Below are positions 24,947 to 33,599 of a stretch of DNA of 64,000 nucleotides, one piece after another. The DNA lies in assembly GCF_001888805.2 (NCBI RefSeq), contig NZ_CP019113.1, positions 2,976,001-3,040,000 of the forward strand, written 5' to 3'. This DNA comes from Enterobacter sp. SA187 (GTDB taxonomy: Bacteria > Pseudomonadota > Gammaproteobacteria > Enterobacterales > Enterobacteriaceae). The notes under the pieces are model-generated. The model was not told the origin of the DNA, searched no databases, and was given only the letters and a program-made list of their open reading frames with translations. A program made the translations under genes and the position numbers. Positions within the stretch are counted from its first letter, which is position 1, and each line of letters starts with the position of its first letter.

Positions 24947-25963
24947 TTATTCGTCCGGCGTCAGTTCGCCGCGCAAATTGACGGCCATCGCCTCGCGGAT
25001 GGCCTGCACATCCAGATCCTGACTTAACAGATAATGCAGTTTAGTCAGCGTTGCTTCCACCGTCATATCTGCGCCGCCAATCACGCCCGCGTGCGCCAGC
25101 GCGTTACCCGTAGCGTAACCGCCCATATTCACTTTGCCGGACATGCACTGGGTCAGGTTGATCACCACAATGCCGCGCTCGCTGGCTGCCTGTAGCTCTT
25201 TCAGAAACTCGCCGTTTTGCGGCGCGTTACCGACGCCATAAGAGCGCAGGATCAAGGCCTTCACCGGCTGGCGCAGGAAGTTACGCACCACGTCGGCAGA
25301 AATGCCCGGATAGATAGTGACCACGCCGATCGGCTGTGGGGTGATGGGATGCACAATCAGCTCCCCATCGCCATGGGGCGCAGGGGGCGTGCCGAGACGG
25401 CGAATATGGATCCCGGCTTCCAGCAACGGTTGCAGATTAGGGGAGGCGAAGGCATCAAAGCCATCAGCATGCGCCTTGGTGGTGCGGTTGCCGCGGAACA
25501 GACGATTGTTGAAGAACAGCGTCACCTCGTTAATCGGGTAGTTCGCCGCAATGTACAGGGAATTGAGCAGGTTGATCTGCCCGTCCGAGCGCAGCTCCGC
25601 CAGCGGAATTTGTGACCCTGTCACAATCACCGGCTTGCCGAGGTTTTCCAGCATAAACGACAGCGCCGAGGCGGTGAACGCCATGGTGTCGGTGCCGTGC
25701 AGAATGACAAAACCATCGTAGCGATCGTAATTCGATTTAATATCTTCCGCGATATGCTGCCAGTCCTGCGGCGTCATGTCGGAAGAGTCCATCAACGGAT
25801 GGTATTCATGAATGGTGAAGTCGGGCATCTCCTGGCGGTGAAACTCCGGCATCAGCGCCAGCTGGCGTTGCAGGTGCCCGGAAACCGGAATGTAGCCCTG
25901 CTCGGAGCGCTGCATGCCGATAGTACCGCCGGTATAGGCGACGTAAATCGATTTCTTTTGCAT
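24947..25963 (-). CDS. ansA: L-asparaginase I (cytoplasmic)
   Basis: 338 residues, as in E. coli AnsA. It has the two asparaginase threonine motifs: TGGTIGM near residue 11-17 and LHGTDTMAFTA near 89-99. It lacks a signal peptide, which separates it from the periplasmic AnsB. It hydrolyses asparagine to aspartate and ammonia with low affinity. The start MQKKSIYVAY is chosen because it gives the E. coli length; the longer frame would run into the sppA terminator hairpin. Co-oriented with pncA. Confidence 0.95.
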   Translation of the reverse strand: MQKKSIYVAYTGGTIGMQRSEQGYIPVSGHLQRQLALMPEFHRQEMPDFTIHEYHPLMDSSDMTPQDWQHIAEDIKSNYDRYDGFVILHGTDTMAFTASALSFMLENLGKPVIVTGSQIPLAELRSDGQINLLNSLYIAANYPINEVTLFFNNRLFRGNRTTKAHADGFDAFASPNLQPLLEAGIHIRRLGTPPAPHGDGELIVHPITPQPIGVVTIYPGISADVVRNFLRQPVKALILRSYGVGNAPQNGEFLKELQAASERGIVVINLTQCMSGKVNMGGYATGNALAHAGVIGGADMTVEATLTKLHYLLSQDLDVQAIREAMAVNLRGELTPDE

Positions 25964-25984
25964 GGTGTTCTGTTTCATAGCCAT

Positions 25985-26010
25985 AAAAAAATCCCCTCAT
26001 GGCTGAGGGG
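25985..26010 (-). terminator. Terminator of sppA
   Basis: Minus strand: CCCCTCA-GCCA-TGAGGGG followed by ATTTTTTT. It lies between the sppA stop (26019) and the ansA start (25963), so ansA-pncA need read-through or a promoter inside the 3' end of sppA. Confidence 0.88.
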
Positions 26011-26018
26011 ATGGATTA

Positions 26019-27872
26019 TCAGCGAACGTTAGCGCAGGTCAGGCAAAACGCATAGCGGTTTTGCGGATCGTTAAAGGCCGCCAGCTTATCGCTTTCCGCT
26101 TTCACTGCACCGGCGACCGGAGCCAGCGGCGCGGGCAGATAAGCCTGTAACGCCGACGGCATCGCCGCGCGGACGCTGGCGGACATGCTGGTGATCACCT
26201 GATCAAAGAAGGTCGGCTCATCCTGATAATAATCAATGTGCCACTGCTTGAGCTTCGCCAGTTCAGCCGCTTTCGCCACCGCATCATCGAAATCGCCCAG
26301 CGCGTCCACCAGCCCGTTTGCTTTCGCGTCCTGACCGGTCCAGACGTGGCCCTGAGCAATCTGGTCGATCTGCTCCGGCGTCTTGTTACGCGACTGAGAA
26401 ACAATCGACAGGAAGCGCTTATAGCCGCTCTCAATGCTCAACTGGATCATCTGCTGCACTTCCGGCGGCAGGGCTTTGGTCGCCGCCACGTCCGCCAGCG
26501 GCGAGGTCGCCACGCCATCGGTGTGCACGCCCACGTAATCGAGGCTGTTTTCAAAGGTGTTGATCACCCCGAAGATGCCAATCGAGCCGGTGAGGGTGCT
26601 CGGGTTCGCCACAATGTAGTTAGCTGGCGTTGAGATCCAGTAACCGCCGGACGCCGCCATGCCGCCCATGGAGACCACCACCGGCTTACCGGCGGCTTTC
26701 GCGGCGGCAAGTTCAGCACGGATCACCTCGGAGGCGCTGACGCTGCCGCCAGGGCTGTTCACACGCAGCACGATAGCTTTCACTTTCGGATCGAGACGCG
26801 CATCGCGGATCTGCGAGGCGGTGGTGTCGCCGCCGACGTTACCCGGGGTTTCTTCCCCGTCCATGATCGCACCGTTAGCGAAGATCACCGCCACGCTGTC
26901 GCCGTTTTCGCTCGGTTTTTTCAGGGCGTAGTCGTAGTAGCTGATGGCGCTGTAGTTTTTATCAGCGTCGCTCCAGCCAAACTGTTTGCTGAGCGCTTTT
27001 TCAACTTCCGCGCTGGACGCCAGCTGATCCACCAGTTTGTTATCCAGCGCGTACTTCGCCGTATCGCCACCCACTTTGGTCAGCCCTTCCAGCATCGCCT
27101 GGGCGCCAGGGAAAATCTGCTGCGCCGGTACCTGACGGTTGGCGGCGATGGTGTTCAGGTAGTTCTGCCACAGCTCGCCGACCCAGCGGCTGTCAGCCTC
27201 GCGCGCGGCCGGGGACATATCGTCGCGGATAAACGGCTCGACGGCGGATTTATAGGTGCCGACGCGGAAAACGTGCGTGGAGACTTTTAGCTTTTCCAGC
27301 AGCGATTTGTAGTACAGCCCGTTAGTGGCAAAGCCATGCAGATCCACCACGCCCTGCGGCGAGAGGAAAATTTTATTGGCGAAGCTGGCAAGGTAATACT
27401 GACCCTGGCTGAAGTTATCGCCTACCGCATAGACCGGTTTGCCACTGTCGCGGAATTCGCGCAGCGCTTTACCGATATACTGCATCGACGGCTGATCGGC
27501 ACCGGCGAAGTTTTTCAGATCCATCACGATACCGGTGATATTGCGATCCTCTTTCGCCTGGCGAATGGTCTCGACAATATCAAACAGCGAGTTTTCCTGT
27601 AAGCGATCGGAGCTGGCGCCAAACAGCTGACGGCCCAGCACGCCCAGCTTGCTGCTGCTGGAAGGCTTATCCACCACCACACCGGCGATATCCAGCAACA
27701 GCGCGCCACGGTTGCTGTGCTCGGCATTGCTGCTCTTCACCTGCATCCAGATGCCGACGCACACCACGATTAAAAAGATAAAGAAAAGGTTGAGCACCAG
27801 TTCACGGACGAAATTGAGCAATCGCCATGTCCATTTAAAAAAACCAGCAATGAAACGCCAAAGGGTTCGCAT
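26019..27872 (-). CDS. sppA: Protease IV (signal peptide peptidase)
   Basis: 617 residues (618 in E. coli). An N-terminal membrane anchor (about 20-45) precedes two tandem ClpP-like domains. The catalytic lysine is in VGTYKSAVEP in the first domain and the serine in GGMAASGGYW in the second, the split dyad typical of the long enterobacterial SppA. It degrades cleaved signal peptides in the inner membrane, active site on the periplasmic side. It is divergent from ydjA, as in E. coli. Confidence 0.96.
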   Translation of the reverse strand: MRTLWRFIAGFFKWTWRLLNFVRELVLNLFFIFLIVVCVGIWMQVKSSNAEHSNRGALLLDIAGVVVDKPSSSSKLGVLGRQLFGASSDRLQENSLFDIVETIRQAKEDRNITGIVMDLKNFAGADQPSMQYIGKALREFRDSGKPVYAVGDNFSQGQYYLASFANKIFLSPQGVVDLHGFATNGLYYKSLLEKLKVSTHVFRVGTYKSAVEPFIRDDMSPAAREADSRWVGELWQNYLNTIAANRQVPAQQIFPGAQAMLEGLTKVGGDTAKYALDNKLVDQLASSAEVEKALSKQFGWSDADKNYSAISYYDYALKKPSENGDSVAVIFANGAIMDGEETPGNVGGDTTASQIRDARLDPKVKAIVLRVNSPGGSVSASEVIRAELAAAKAAGKPVVVSMGGMAASGGYWISTPANYIVANPSTLTGSIGIFGVINTFENSLDYVGVHTDGVATSPLADVAATKALPPEVQQMIQLSIESGYKRFLSIVSQSRNKTPEQIDQIAQGHVWTGQDAKANGLVDALGDFDDAVAKAAELAKLKQWHIDYYQDEPTFFDQVITSMSASVRAAMPSALQAYLPAPLAPVAGAVKAESDKLAAFNDPQNRYAFCLTCANVR

Positions 27873-28035
27873 GTATTCTTCCTGTCCTGATTAACAACCC
27901 CCGCTACCCTGAGCGGAATGTGCGGTTATCCTAATTACCCGGCGGCAACTTGTCAGCAAGATCCGCCGCCGTCGCTGTAACAAAATCTCCTGTCGTGTTA
28001 ATTTTATGCATAAATTTGATGACAGGAGTTAACTA

Positions 28036-28587
28036 ATGGATGCACTTGAACTGCTCGTTAACCGTCGTAGCGCCTCCCGCCTCACCGAACCGGCCCCGGC
28101 GGGCGATCAGCTGAAAAGTATTTTACAGGCAGGTATGCGCGCCCCGGATCATGGCACGCTGCAGCCGTGGCGCTTCTTTGTCATTGAGGGAGAAGGGCGC
28201 GAGCGCTTCAGCCAGTTGCTGGAGAAAGGCGCCATTGCCGCGGGGCTGGATGAAAAGGGCATTGAAAAAGCCCGCTCCGGGCCGTTCCGCGCGCCGATGA
28301 TTATTGCCGTGGTCGCCAAATGCGAAGATCATCCTAAAGTGCCCCACTGGGAACAACTGGTTTCCGCTGGCTGTGCGGTGATGGCGATGCAGATGGCGGC
28401 GCTGGCGCAGGGCTTTAACGGTATCTGGCGCAGCGGCCCGATGACTGACAGCCCGGTGGTGCGTGAAGCGCTGGAGTGCCGTGAACAGGATCATATCGTC
28501 GGTTTTCTCTACCTCGGCACGCCGCAACTGAAGGCCTCCACCACCATCAGCCTGCCTGATACCACGCCTTTCGTGCGTTATTTCTGA
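28036..28587 (+). CDS. ydjA: YdjA, minimal FMN nitroreductase
   Basis: 183 residues, as in E. coli. It is a compact nitroreductase-family flavoprotein; the FMN phosphate contact RRSASR lies at residues 9-14, and the block APDHGTLQPWRFF at 37-49 is the family signature. Its physiological substrate is unknown. In E. coli ydjA is next to selD; here a LysR gene and a Sel1-repeat gene separate them. ACAGGAG is the ribosome binding site. Confidence 0.94.
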   Translation: MDALELLVNRRSASRLTEPAPAGDQLKSILQAGMRAPDHGTLQPWRFFVIEGEGRERFSQLLEKGAIAAGLDEKGIEKARSGPFRAPMIIAVVAKCEDHPKVPHWEQLVSAGCAVMAMQMAALAQGFNGIWRSGPMTDSPVVREALECREQDHIVGFLYLGTPQLKASTTISLPDTTPFVRYF

Positions 28588-28597
28588 ACCTCGCCCG

Positions 28598-28624
28598 GGC
28601 GCTTCTGATCTTCGCAGAAGCGCC
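28598..28624. terminator. Hairpin between ydjA and the LysR gene
   Basis: GGCGCTTCTG and CAGAAGCGCC form a perfect 10-bp stem with a 7-base loop between two convergent genes. There is no T run on either side, so any termination would not be of the standard type. Confidence 0.5.
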
Positions 28625-28627
28625 TGG

Positions 28628-29533
28628 CTAGAGAGAATAGTACCCGCCTAACGCCTTTTTTAAGGCGTTAATAATTTGTCGCTTCCAGGGCGTCGTTGAC
28701 GTGCGGTACTGAAAAAACACGTTTCCTTCCGCCTGAAACCCGTTGAGCGGCAGGGTATAAATGCCTTCACGGTCGACCAGGGCGGCAACCCAGGGGGCGG
28801 GCACCACGGCCAGCAAAGGCGCACGGCGTAACGCAGGGGCAAGCTGGCTGTAATCCTGACAGACAAATGACAGGTGACGGGATAAACCTGCCCGGGCAAG
28901 CTGTCTGTCCAGCTCATTGGCTGCCTGCGGCCAGGGGTGGCAGTAGAAGTGCTCAAACTGATCCAGCTCGCTGAACTCAACGCTGGTTTTATCCCTGAAC
29001 TGTTGCCGCAGCGGCGCGCCATAGGCGACCACCAGCCGTGCGCTGCCGATCCGTTCGTAATGCAGGGCACTGGAGCCTTTTTGATGATCGCCCACGGCAA
29101 TCAGTAAATCGATTTTCTTCGCAATTAACTCCTCACGCCACTCACGGCGCTCAAACGCATGACACTCAATGACGGCTTTCGCCTGATGCCCCCGGTGCGC
29201 AAGCTCCGAGGTAAGCAACACATTTAACGCTGGCGGCAACACCAGGCGAAACCGACGATCTTCACCGGTTTCACTGCCGAACAGTTCTTCATTTAACGAA
29301 ACGAAAAGCGGCGCGAGCCTGTCCTGAATATTTCTGGCAAAGGGCGTGGGAACCTGCTGATTGCCTTCACGGCGAAACAGCGGATCCTGTAGCGCTTCCC
29401 GCAGCCTGGTGAGGGCATGGCTGACCGCAGACGCGCTGATCCCCAGCTTTTGCGCCGTCAGGCTGGTGGAGCCTGTCATCAGCATGACATGCAGAATTTT
29501 AAGAAGATTGAGATCGAATTGAAGGATATTCAT
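28628..29533 (-). CDS. LysR-family transcriptional regulator
   Basis: 301 residues from MNILQFDLNLLKIL. The winged helix-turn-helix is at about 5-65 (SLTAQKLGISASAVSHALTR), followed by a periplasmic-binding-protein-like effector domain from about 95. The effector is unknown. It is divergent from the Sel1-repeat gene with only 73 bases between starts, the usual arrangement for a LysR protein controlling its neighbour. This pair is not in the E. coli order and is wedged between ydjA and selD. A longer upstream frame exists but would overlap the divergent gene. Confidence 0.88.
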   Translation of the reverse strand: MNILQFDLNLLKILHVMLMTGSTSLTAQKLGISASAVSHALTRLREALQDPLFRREGNQQVPTPFARNIQDRLAPLFVSLNEELFGSETGEDRRFRLVLPPALNVLLTSELAHRGHQAKAVIECHAFERREWREELIAKKIDLLIAVGDHQKGSSALHYERIGSARLVVAYGAPLRQQFRDKTSVEFSELDQFEHFYCHPWPQAANELDRQLARAGLSRHLSFVCQDYSQLAPALRRAPLLAVVPAPWVAALVDREGIYTLPLNGFQAEGNVFFQYRTSTTPWKRQIINALKKALGGYYSL

Positions 29534-29606
29534 TAAGTGGCAGCGCAATTGCACAAAACTAAAAAGGCGCTCAGTATACTCCGCCTCCTTTGCTAAAGGA
29601 GAAAAT

Positions 29607-30308
29607 ATGAATCGCTCTGCCATGCTTTTAACCTGCCTGATGATCTTGAGCACCCCCGCGGTATTCGCCGCGCTGGATCCCATTCCCCCGGGCAGTCAAT
29701 ACCGCGACATGGCGGAGAAAGGCGATAAATACGCGCAGTATTTTCTTGCGGATACCTGGTTTAGCGCAGGGGATATGAAGCAGGCGCAGCGCTGGGCGGA
29801 AAAAGCCGCCGCCGCCGGGCTGCCGGATGCCTGGGCGCTGCTGGCAAACATCAGCTTACAGCATTCCGGTAAGGCGCTTTTACAGGCGAAACGATACGCC
29901 GAAAAAGCCGCCCTCGCGGGCAGTGAAGCGGGAAAAGTGATCCTTGCGCGGATTTTACTTCACCGTTCTGCGGAGCAAAAAGCGTGCGCGCGGGCGCTGA
30001 GTCTGCTGGAGCAGGCTGCCGGCAATATGCACGATGACGCGGCGGTGGATGCGCAAATGTGGCTGGGTTTACTTTATGCGGGCGGAATATGCGTTAAAGA
30101 AGATCATGCAACGGCAGCGTACTGGTTAAAACGCAGTTCGGCATTGTCCCGTACCGGCTACGCCGAATACTGGACGGGCATGCTTTTTGCGCAAGGGGAA
30201 AGCGGCATTGTGAAAAAAGATCCCGCGCGGGCATCCTACTGGTTCGCCAGCAGTTGTCACGAGGGATTTGACAGCGGATGTGAAAAAGTGCCTGCGATAA
30301 GACCATGA
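29607..30308 (+). CDS. Exported Sel1-repeat (TPR-like) protein
   Basis: 233 residues. A signal peptide (MNRSAMLLTCLMILSTPAVFA) directs it to the periplasm. The rest is Sel1-like helical repeats: KYAQYFLADTWFSAGDMKQA, then AWALLANISLQHSG, and near the C-terminus AQMWLGLLYAGG and AEYWTGMLFAQGESG. Such repeats mediate protein-protein contacts. Two cysteines near the end (SSCHEGFDSGCEK) may form a disulfide. The partner is unknown. AAAGGAG lies 6 bases before the ATG. Its likely regulator is the divergent LysR protein. Confidence 0.85.
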   Translation: MNRSAMLLTCLMILSTPAVFAALDPIPPGSQYRDMAEKGDKYAQYFLADTWFSAGDMKQAQRWAEKAAAAGLPDAWALLANISLQHSGKALLQAKRYAEKAALAGSEAGKVILARILLHRSAEQKACARALSLLEQAAGNMHDDAAVDAQMWLGLLYAGGICVKEDHATAAYWLKRSSALSRTGYAEYWTGMLFAQGESGIVKKDPARASYWFASSCHEGFDSGCEKVPAIRP

Positions 30309-30455
30309 ATAGTCTTAAAAATAAGTGTGCTGGCCGCCGGAATGACAGTCTGACGCAGGGTGCCGGTGTTTATGTCATAACAGAAGGCGGATGCACAGTA
30401 GCGGCTTGCCCGATTGAGCGCTACCATAGCCGCATTGCAATGACAGGAGATGTCC

Positions 30456-31499
30456 ATGAGCGAGCAAGCTATTCGTTTAACGCAGTACAGTCACGGCGCG
30501 GGATGCGGCTGTAAGATTTCCCCGAAGGTGCTGGAAACCATCCTGCACAGCGATCGGGCGAAGTTTATCGATCCGAACCTGCTGGTCGGCAACGAAACCC
30601 GTGATGACGCCGCGGTTTACGATCTGGGCAACGGCACCAGCGTGATCAGCACTACCGACTTCTTTATGCCGATTGTCGACAACCCGTTCGACTTTGGACG
30701 CATCGCCGCGACCAACGCCATCAGCGACATTTTCGCCATGGGCGGCAAGCCGATTATGGCCATCGCCATTTTAGGCTGGCCGATCAACACCCTGGCCCCG
30801 GAGATCGCCCGTGATGTAATTGAGGGCGGGCGTTTTGCCTGCCAGCAGGCGGGCATTGCCCTGGCGGGCGGTCACTCCATCGACGCGCCGGAGCCGATTT
30901 TCGGCCTCGCCGTCACCGGCGTGGTACCAACGGAGCGGGTGAAGAAAAACAGCACCGCGAAGGCGGGCTGCAAACTCTATCTCACCAAGCCGCTGGGCAT
31001 TGGCGTGCTGACCACCGCCGAGAAAAAATCCCTGCTTAAACCGGAGCATGTCGGGCTGGCGACGGAAGTGATGTGCCGCATGAACCTCGCCGGTGCCGGA
31101 TTTGCCAGCATTGACGGCGTCAAAGCCATGACCGATGTCACCGGCTTCGGGCTGCTCGGCCACCTGAGCGAAATGTGCCAGGGCGCAGGCGTGCAGGCGC
31201 AGATCCGCTATCAGGATGTGCCGAAGCTGCCGGGTGTGGAAGAGTATATTGCCCAGGGCGCGGTGCCGGGCGGTACCGGGCGTAATTTCGCCAGCTACGG
31301 GCATCTGATGGGCGACATGCCGCAGGCCTGGCGCGATCTGCTGTGCGATCCGCAAACCTCCGGCGGTTTGCTGCTGGCGGTCACCCCGGACGCTGAAAGC
31401 CAGGTACAGGCGACCGCCGCCGAATACGGCATCACCCTGACCGCCATCGGCGAGCTGGTTGAAGCCCGCGCGGGCCGTCCTATGATTGAGATCCGTTAA
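30456..31499 (+). CDS. selD: Selenophosphate synthetase
   Basis: 347 residues, as in E. coli. The catalytic loop near the N-terminus is GAGCGCK with Cys17, Cys19 and Lys20, so this is the cysteine form, not the selenocysteine form. It makes selenophosphate from selenide and ATP for selenocysteine and selenouridine. The start MSEQAIRLTQ is chosen by agreement with E. coli. topB follows after 4 bases, so they are cotranscribed. Confidence 0.97.
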   Translation: MSEQAIRLTQYSHGAGCGCKISPKVLETILHSDRAKFIDPNLLVGNETRDDAAVYDLGNGTSVISTTDFFMPIVDNPFDFGRIAATNAISDIFAMGGKPIMAIAILGWPINTLAPEIARDVIEGGRFACQQAGIALAGGHSIDAPEPIFGLAVTGVVPTERVKKNSTAKAGCKLYLTKPLGIGVLTTAEKKSLLKPEHVGLATEVMCRMNLAGAGFASIDGVKAMTDVTGFGLLGHLSEMCQGAGVQAQIRYQDVPKLPGVEEYIAQGAVPGGTGRNFASYGHLMGDMPQAWRDLLCDPQTSGGLLLAVTPDAESQVQATAAEYGITLTAIGELVEARAGRPMIEIR

Positions 31500-31503
31500 G
31501 TCA

Positions 31504-33438
31504 ATGCGGTTGTTTATTGCCGAAAAACCCAGTCTGGGCCGCGCCATTGCGGATGTGCTGCCAAAGCCGCACCGCAAGGGCGACGGCTACATTGAGTGCG
31601 GAAATGGTCAGGTGGTGACCTGGTGTATCGGTCACCTGCTGGAGCAGGCGCAGCCGGATGCCTATGACAGCCGTTATGCCCGCTGGAATCTCTCTGACTT
31701 GCCGATAGTGCCGGAAAAGTGGCAGCTGCAACCACGCGCCTCGGTGACAAAACAAATCAATGTCATCAAGCGGTTGCTGGCACAGGCCAGCGAAGTGATC
31801 CACGCCGGTGACCCGGATCGTGAAGGGCAACTGCTGGTGGATGAGGTGCTGAACTACCTGGATCTGCCTGCGGAAAAGCGCCGCAACGTGCAGCGCTGCC
31901 TGATCAACGATCTTAACCCCCAGGCGGTGGAACGGGCCATTAACCGTCTGCGCGCCAACAGCGAATTTATCCCCTTAAGCTCGTCGGCGCTGGCCCGCTC
32001 CCGCGCCGACTGGCTGTATGGCATCAACATGACCCGCGCCTATACGCTGCTGGGGCAGAGCGCCGGTTATCAGGGCGTGCTGTCGGTGGGACGTGTACAG
32101 ACGCCGGTGCTCGGGCTGGTGGTGCGCCGTGACGAAGAGATCGAAAACTTCGTGGCGAAAGACTTTTTCGAGGTGAAGGCGCATATCGTCACGCCTAAGG
32201 AAGAGCGTTTTACCGCTACCTGGCAGCCAAGCGAAGCCTGCGAGCCGTACCAGGATGAAGAAGGGCGGCTGCTGCACCGCAGCCTGGCCGATCATGTCGT
32301 AAAACGTATTACCGGCCAGCCCGCGCTGGTCACCAGCTATAACGACAAACGGGAGTCCGAGCCTGCGCCGCTGCCGTTCTCGCTCTCCACCCTGCAGATT
32401 GAAGCGGCGAAGCGCTTTGGCCTCAGCGCGCAGAACGTGCTGGATATCTGCCAGAAGCTGTATGAAACCCATAAGCTGATCACCTATCCGCGCTCTGACA
32501 GCCGCTACCTGCCGGAAGAGCATTTTGCTGGGCGTCAGGCGGTGATCAACGCCATCAGCGTACACAGCCCGTCGCTGCTGCCGCAACCGGCGGTCAATAC
32601 CGATATCCGTAACCGCTGCTGGGATGATAAAAAAGTCGATGCACATCACGCCATTATCCCGACGGCGCGCAGCAGTAAGGTGAACCTCACGGATAACGAA
32701 GAGAAGATCTACAGCCTGGTGGCGCGTCAGTACCTGATGCAGTTCTGCCCGGACGCGGTCTTCCGCAAATGCACGATTGAACTCGACATCGCCAACGGTA
32801 AATTTATCGCCAAAGCGCGTTTTCTGGCGGAAGCGGGCTGGCGCGCCTTGCTGGGCAATAAAGAGCGCGACGAAGAGAACGACGGCACCCCGTTGCCGGT
32901 GGTCGCTAAAGACGATGAACTGCTGTGCGAGAAGGGCGAAGTGGTCGAGCGGCAGACTCAGCCGCCACGGCATTTCACCGACGCCACGCTGCTGTCGGCG
33001 ATGACCGGTATTGCGCGCTTTGTGCAGGATAAAGATCTGAAGAAGATCCTGCGCGCCACTGACGGGCTGGGCACCGAAGCCACCCGCGCGGGGATCATCG
33101 AGCTGCTGTTCAAGCGCGGTTTCCTGGTGAAAAAAGGGCGTTATATCCACTCCAGCGACGCCGGGCGGGCGCTGATCCACTCGCTGCCGGAAATGGCGGC
33201 GCGGCCGGATATGACCGCCCACTGGGAATCGGTGTTGACGCAAATCAGCGAAAAGCAGTGCCGCTATCAGGATTTTATGCAGCCGCTGGTGGGGACGCTG
33301 TATCAGCTGATTGACCAGGCCCGCAGCACGCCGGTGCGTCAGTTCAGAGGGTTAGCGGCGCCAGGCGGGGATAAGAAGAAAAGTTTTAAAGGGCGGGGTA
33401 AGAAAAAGCCGCCCGCGAGTCCGGCTCCGGCGGCGTAG
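31504..33438 (+). CDS. topB: DNA topoisomerase III
   Basis: 644 residues (653 in E. coli). TOPRIM domain at the start (MRLFIAEKPSLGRAI, then HAGDPDREGQLLVDEV), type IA core with the active tyrosine in ITYPRSDSRYL near residue 328, and the decatenation region in the middle. The C-terminus is a basic tail rich in Lys, Pro and Ala, shorter than in E. coli. It removes precatenanes and resolves recombination intermediates together with RecQ. It is the second gene after selD, as in E. coli. Confidence 0.97.
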   Translation: MRLFIAEKPSLGRAIADVLPKPHRKGDGYIECGNGQVVTWCIGHLLEQAQPDAYDSRYARWNLSDLPIVPEKWQLQPRASVTKQINVIKRLLAQASEVIHAGDPDREGQLLVDEVLNYLDLPAEKRRNVQRCLINDLNPQAVERAINRLRANSEFIPLSSSALARSRADWLYGINMTRAYTLLGQSAGYQGVLSVGRVQTPVLGLVVRRDEEIENFVAKDFFEVKAHIVTPKEERFTATWQPSEACEPYQDEEGRLLHRSLADHVVKRITGQPALVTSYNDKRESEPAPLPFSLSTLQIEAAKRFGLSAQNVLDICQKLYETHKLITYPRSDSRYLPEEHFAGRQAVINAISVHSPSLLPQPAVNTDIRNRCWDDKKVDAHHAIIPTARSSKVNLTDNEEKIYSLVARQYLMQFCPDAVFRKCTIELDIANGKFIAKARFLAEAGWRALLGNKERDEENDGTPLPVVAKDDELLCEKGEVVERQTQPPRHFTDATLLSAMTGIARFVQDKDLKKILRATDGLGTEATRAGIIELLFKRGFLVKKGRYIHSSDAGRALIHSLPEMAARPDMTAHWESVLTQISEKQCRYQDFMQPLVGTLYQLIDQARSTPVRQFRGLAAPGGDKKKSFKGRGKKKPPASPAPAA

Positions 33439-33465
33439 CGCAGGTCGCCGGGTAGGTTGAAATGT

Positions 33466-33585
33466 GCCGGGTGGCGGCTGCGCCTTACCCGGCCTACAAG
33501 GTAACCCCAGGCCCGGCAAGCGCAGCGCCGCCGGGCATCCGGATTCAGTCAGCATGTAAGCCCGGCAAGCGCAGCGCCGCCGGGC
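33466..33585. repeat. REP/BIME cluster between topB and gdhA
   Basis: Three REP units: one at 33466-33499 (GCCGGGTGGCGG ... CCCGGCCTAC) and two identical 26-base copies starting GCCCGGCAAGCGCAGCG at 33511-33536 and 33560-33585. They lie between the 3' ends of convergent genes. Confidence 0.9.
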
Positions 33586-33599
33586 ATCACAACCGCAAA

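Noticed and set aside
30456..30530. Possible selenocysteine codon in selD
   Set aside because: The catalytic position reads TGC/TGT (GAGCGCK), so it is cysteine; no in-frame TGA is used.
31975..33243. A 422-codon open frame opposite topB
   Set aside because: Antisense shadow of a well-conserved gene; no domain and His/Gln/Arg-rich composition typical of such shadows.
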